Shown in pieces: positions 5,014 to 5,081 of a DNA stretch of 5,081 nucleotides. The position numbers and the translations under genes were made by a program. The DNA is from an uncultured Oscillospiraceae bacterium (GTDB lineage: Bacteria; Bacillota; Clostridia; Oscillospirales; Ruminococcaceae): assembly GCA_900547385.1 (NCBI GenBank), contig URGQ01000075.1, positions 1 through 5,081 on the forward strand. The letters are read 5' to 3'. The notes under the pieces are model-generated. The model was not told where the DNA came from and ran no database searches. It was given only the letters and a program-made list of their open reading frames with translations. How positions within the stretch are numbered: position 1 is the first letter of the stretch; every line of letters starts with the position of its first letter.

Positions 5014-5081
5014 AAAAACGGTTCAAGGCTGCGCCCTGAAAACCCGGTCGCCCTGCTGCGCTGGATACGAATTTATTTTTA
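5014..5081. other. Right-edge segment with no recognised feature
   Basis: No gene start, RNA gene or clear promoter is seen before the window ends. The composition shifts from GC-rich to AT-rich (ATTTATTTTTA) at the very edge, which might be the upstream region of a gene lying outside. Confidence 0.4.

Overview
The window is a GC-rich stretch with four plus-strand genes in the order ddl (D-Ala–D-Ala ligase), murI (glutamate racemase), a DUF1934/YwiB-type small protein and argS (arginyl-tRNA synthetase). All four have Shine-Dalgarno sites, the protein families are of Bacillota type, and an rRNA-spacer-like motif at the left end is of Bacillota type. A Clostridia member, probably Oscillospiraceae (Faecalibacterium/Gemmiger/Subdoligranulum-like), fits best. 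This is an inference from base composition and protein style, not a database result.

Layout. Positions 1-93 hold two short hairpins and an orphan copy of the motif usually found between 16S and 23S rRNA genes. A very good extended -10 sigma-A promoter (94-122) drives ddl, whose start is at 165. A spacer of about 310 bp to murI (start 1550) is almost filled by one long imperfect inverted repeat (1304-1502). murI is followed after 57 bp by the DUF1934 gene (2429-2863). A 178-bp spacer then carries a remarkable perfectly paired cloverleaf (2889-2971: a 13-bp stem closing three abutting 8-bp hairpins with no linker bases), followed by an AT-rich leader and argS (3042-4787). The last 294 bp contain no gene. 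They hold a tandem array of about 40/80-bp units with a recurring, partly covarying hairpin, ending in a perfect 12-bp stem-loop with no U-tract.

How the genes work together. Ddl and MurI supply the two classic D-amino-acid components of the peptidoglycan stem peptide (D-Ala-D-Ala and D-Glu). The DUF1934 gene is of unknown function and sits next to argS, as its relative ywiB does in Bacillus. ArgRS is housekeeping. The coding part is ordinary. The unusual content is in the spacers: three long structured elements with three different architectures, one per major gap. The cloverleaf is the most striking.
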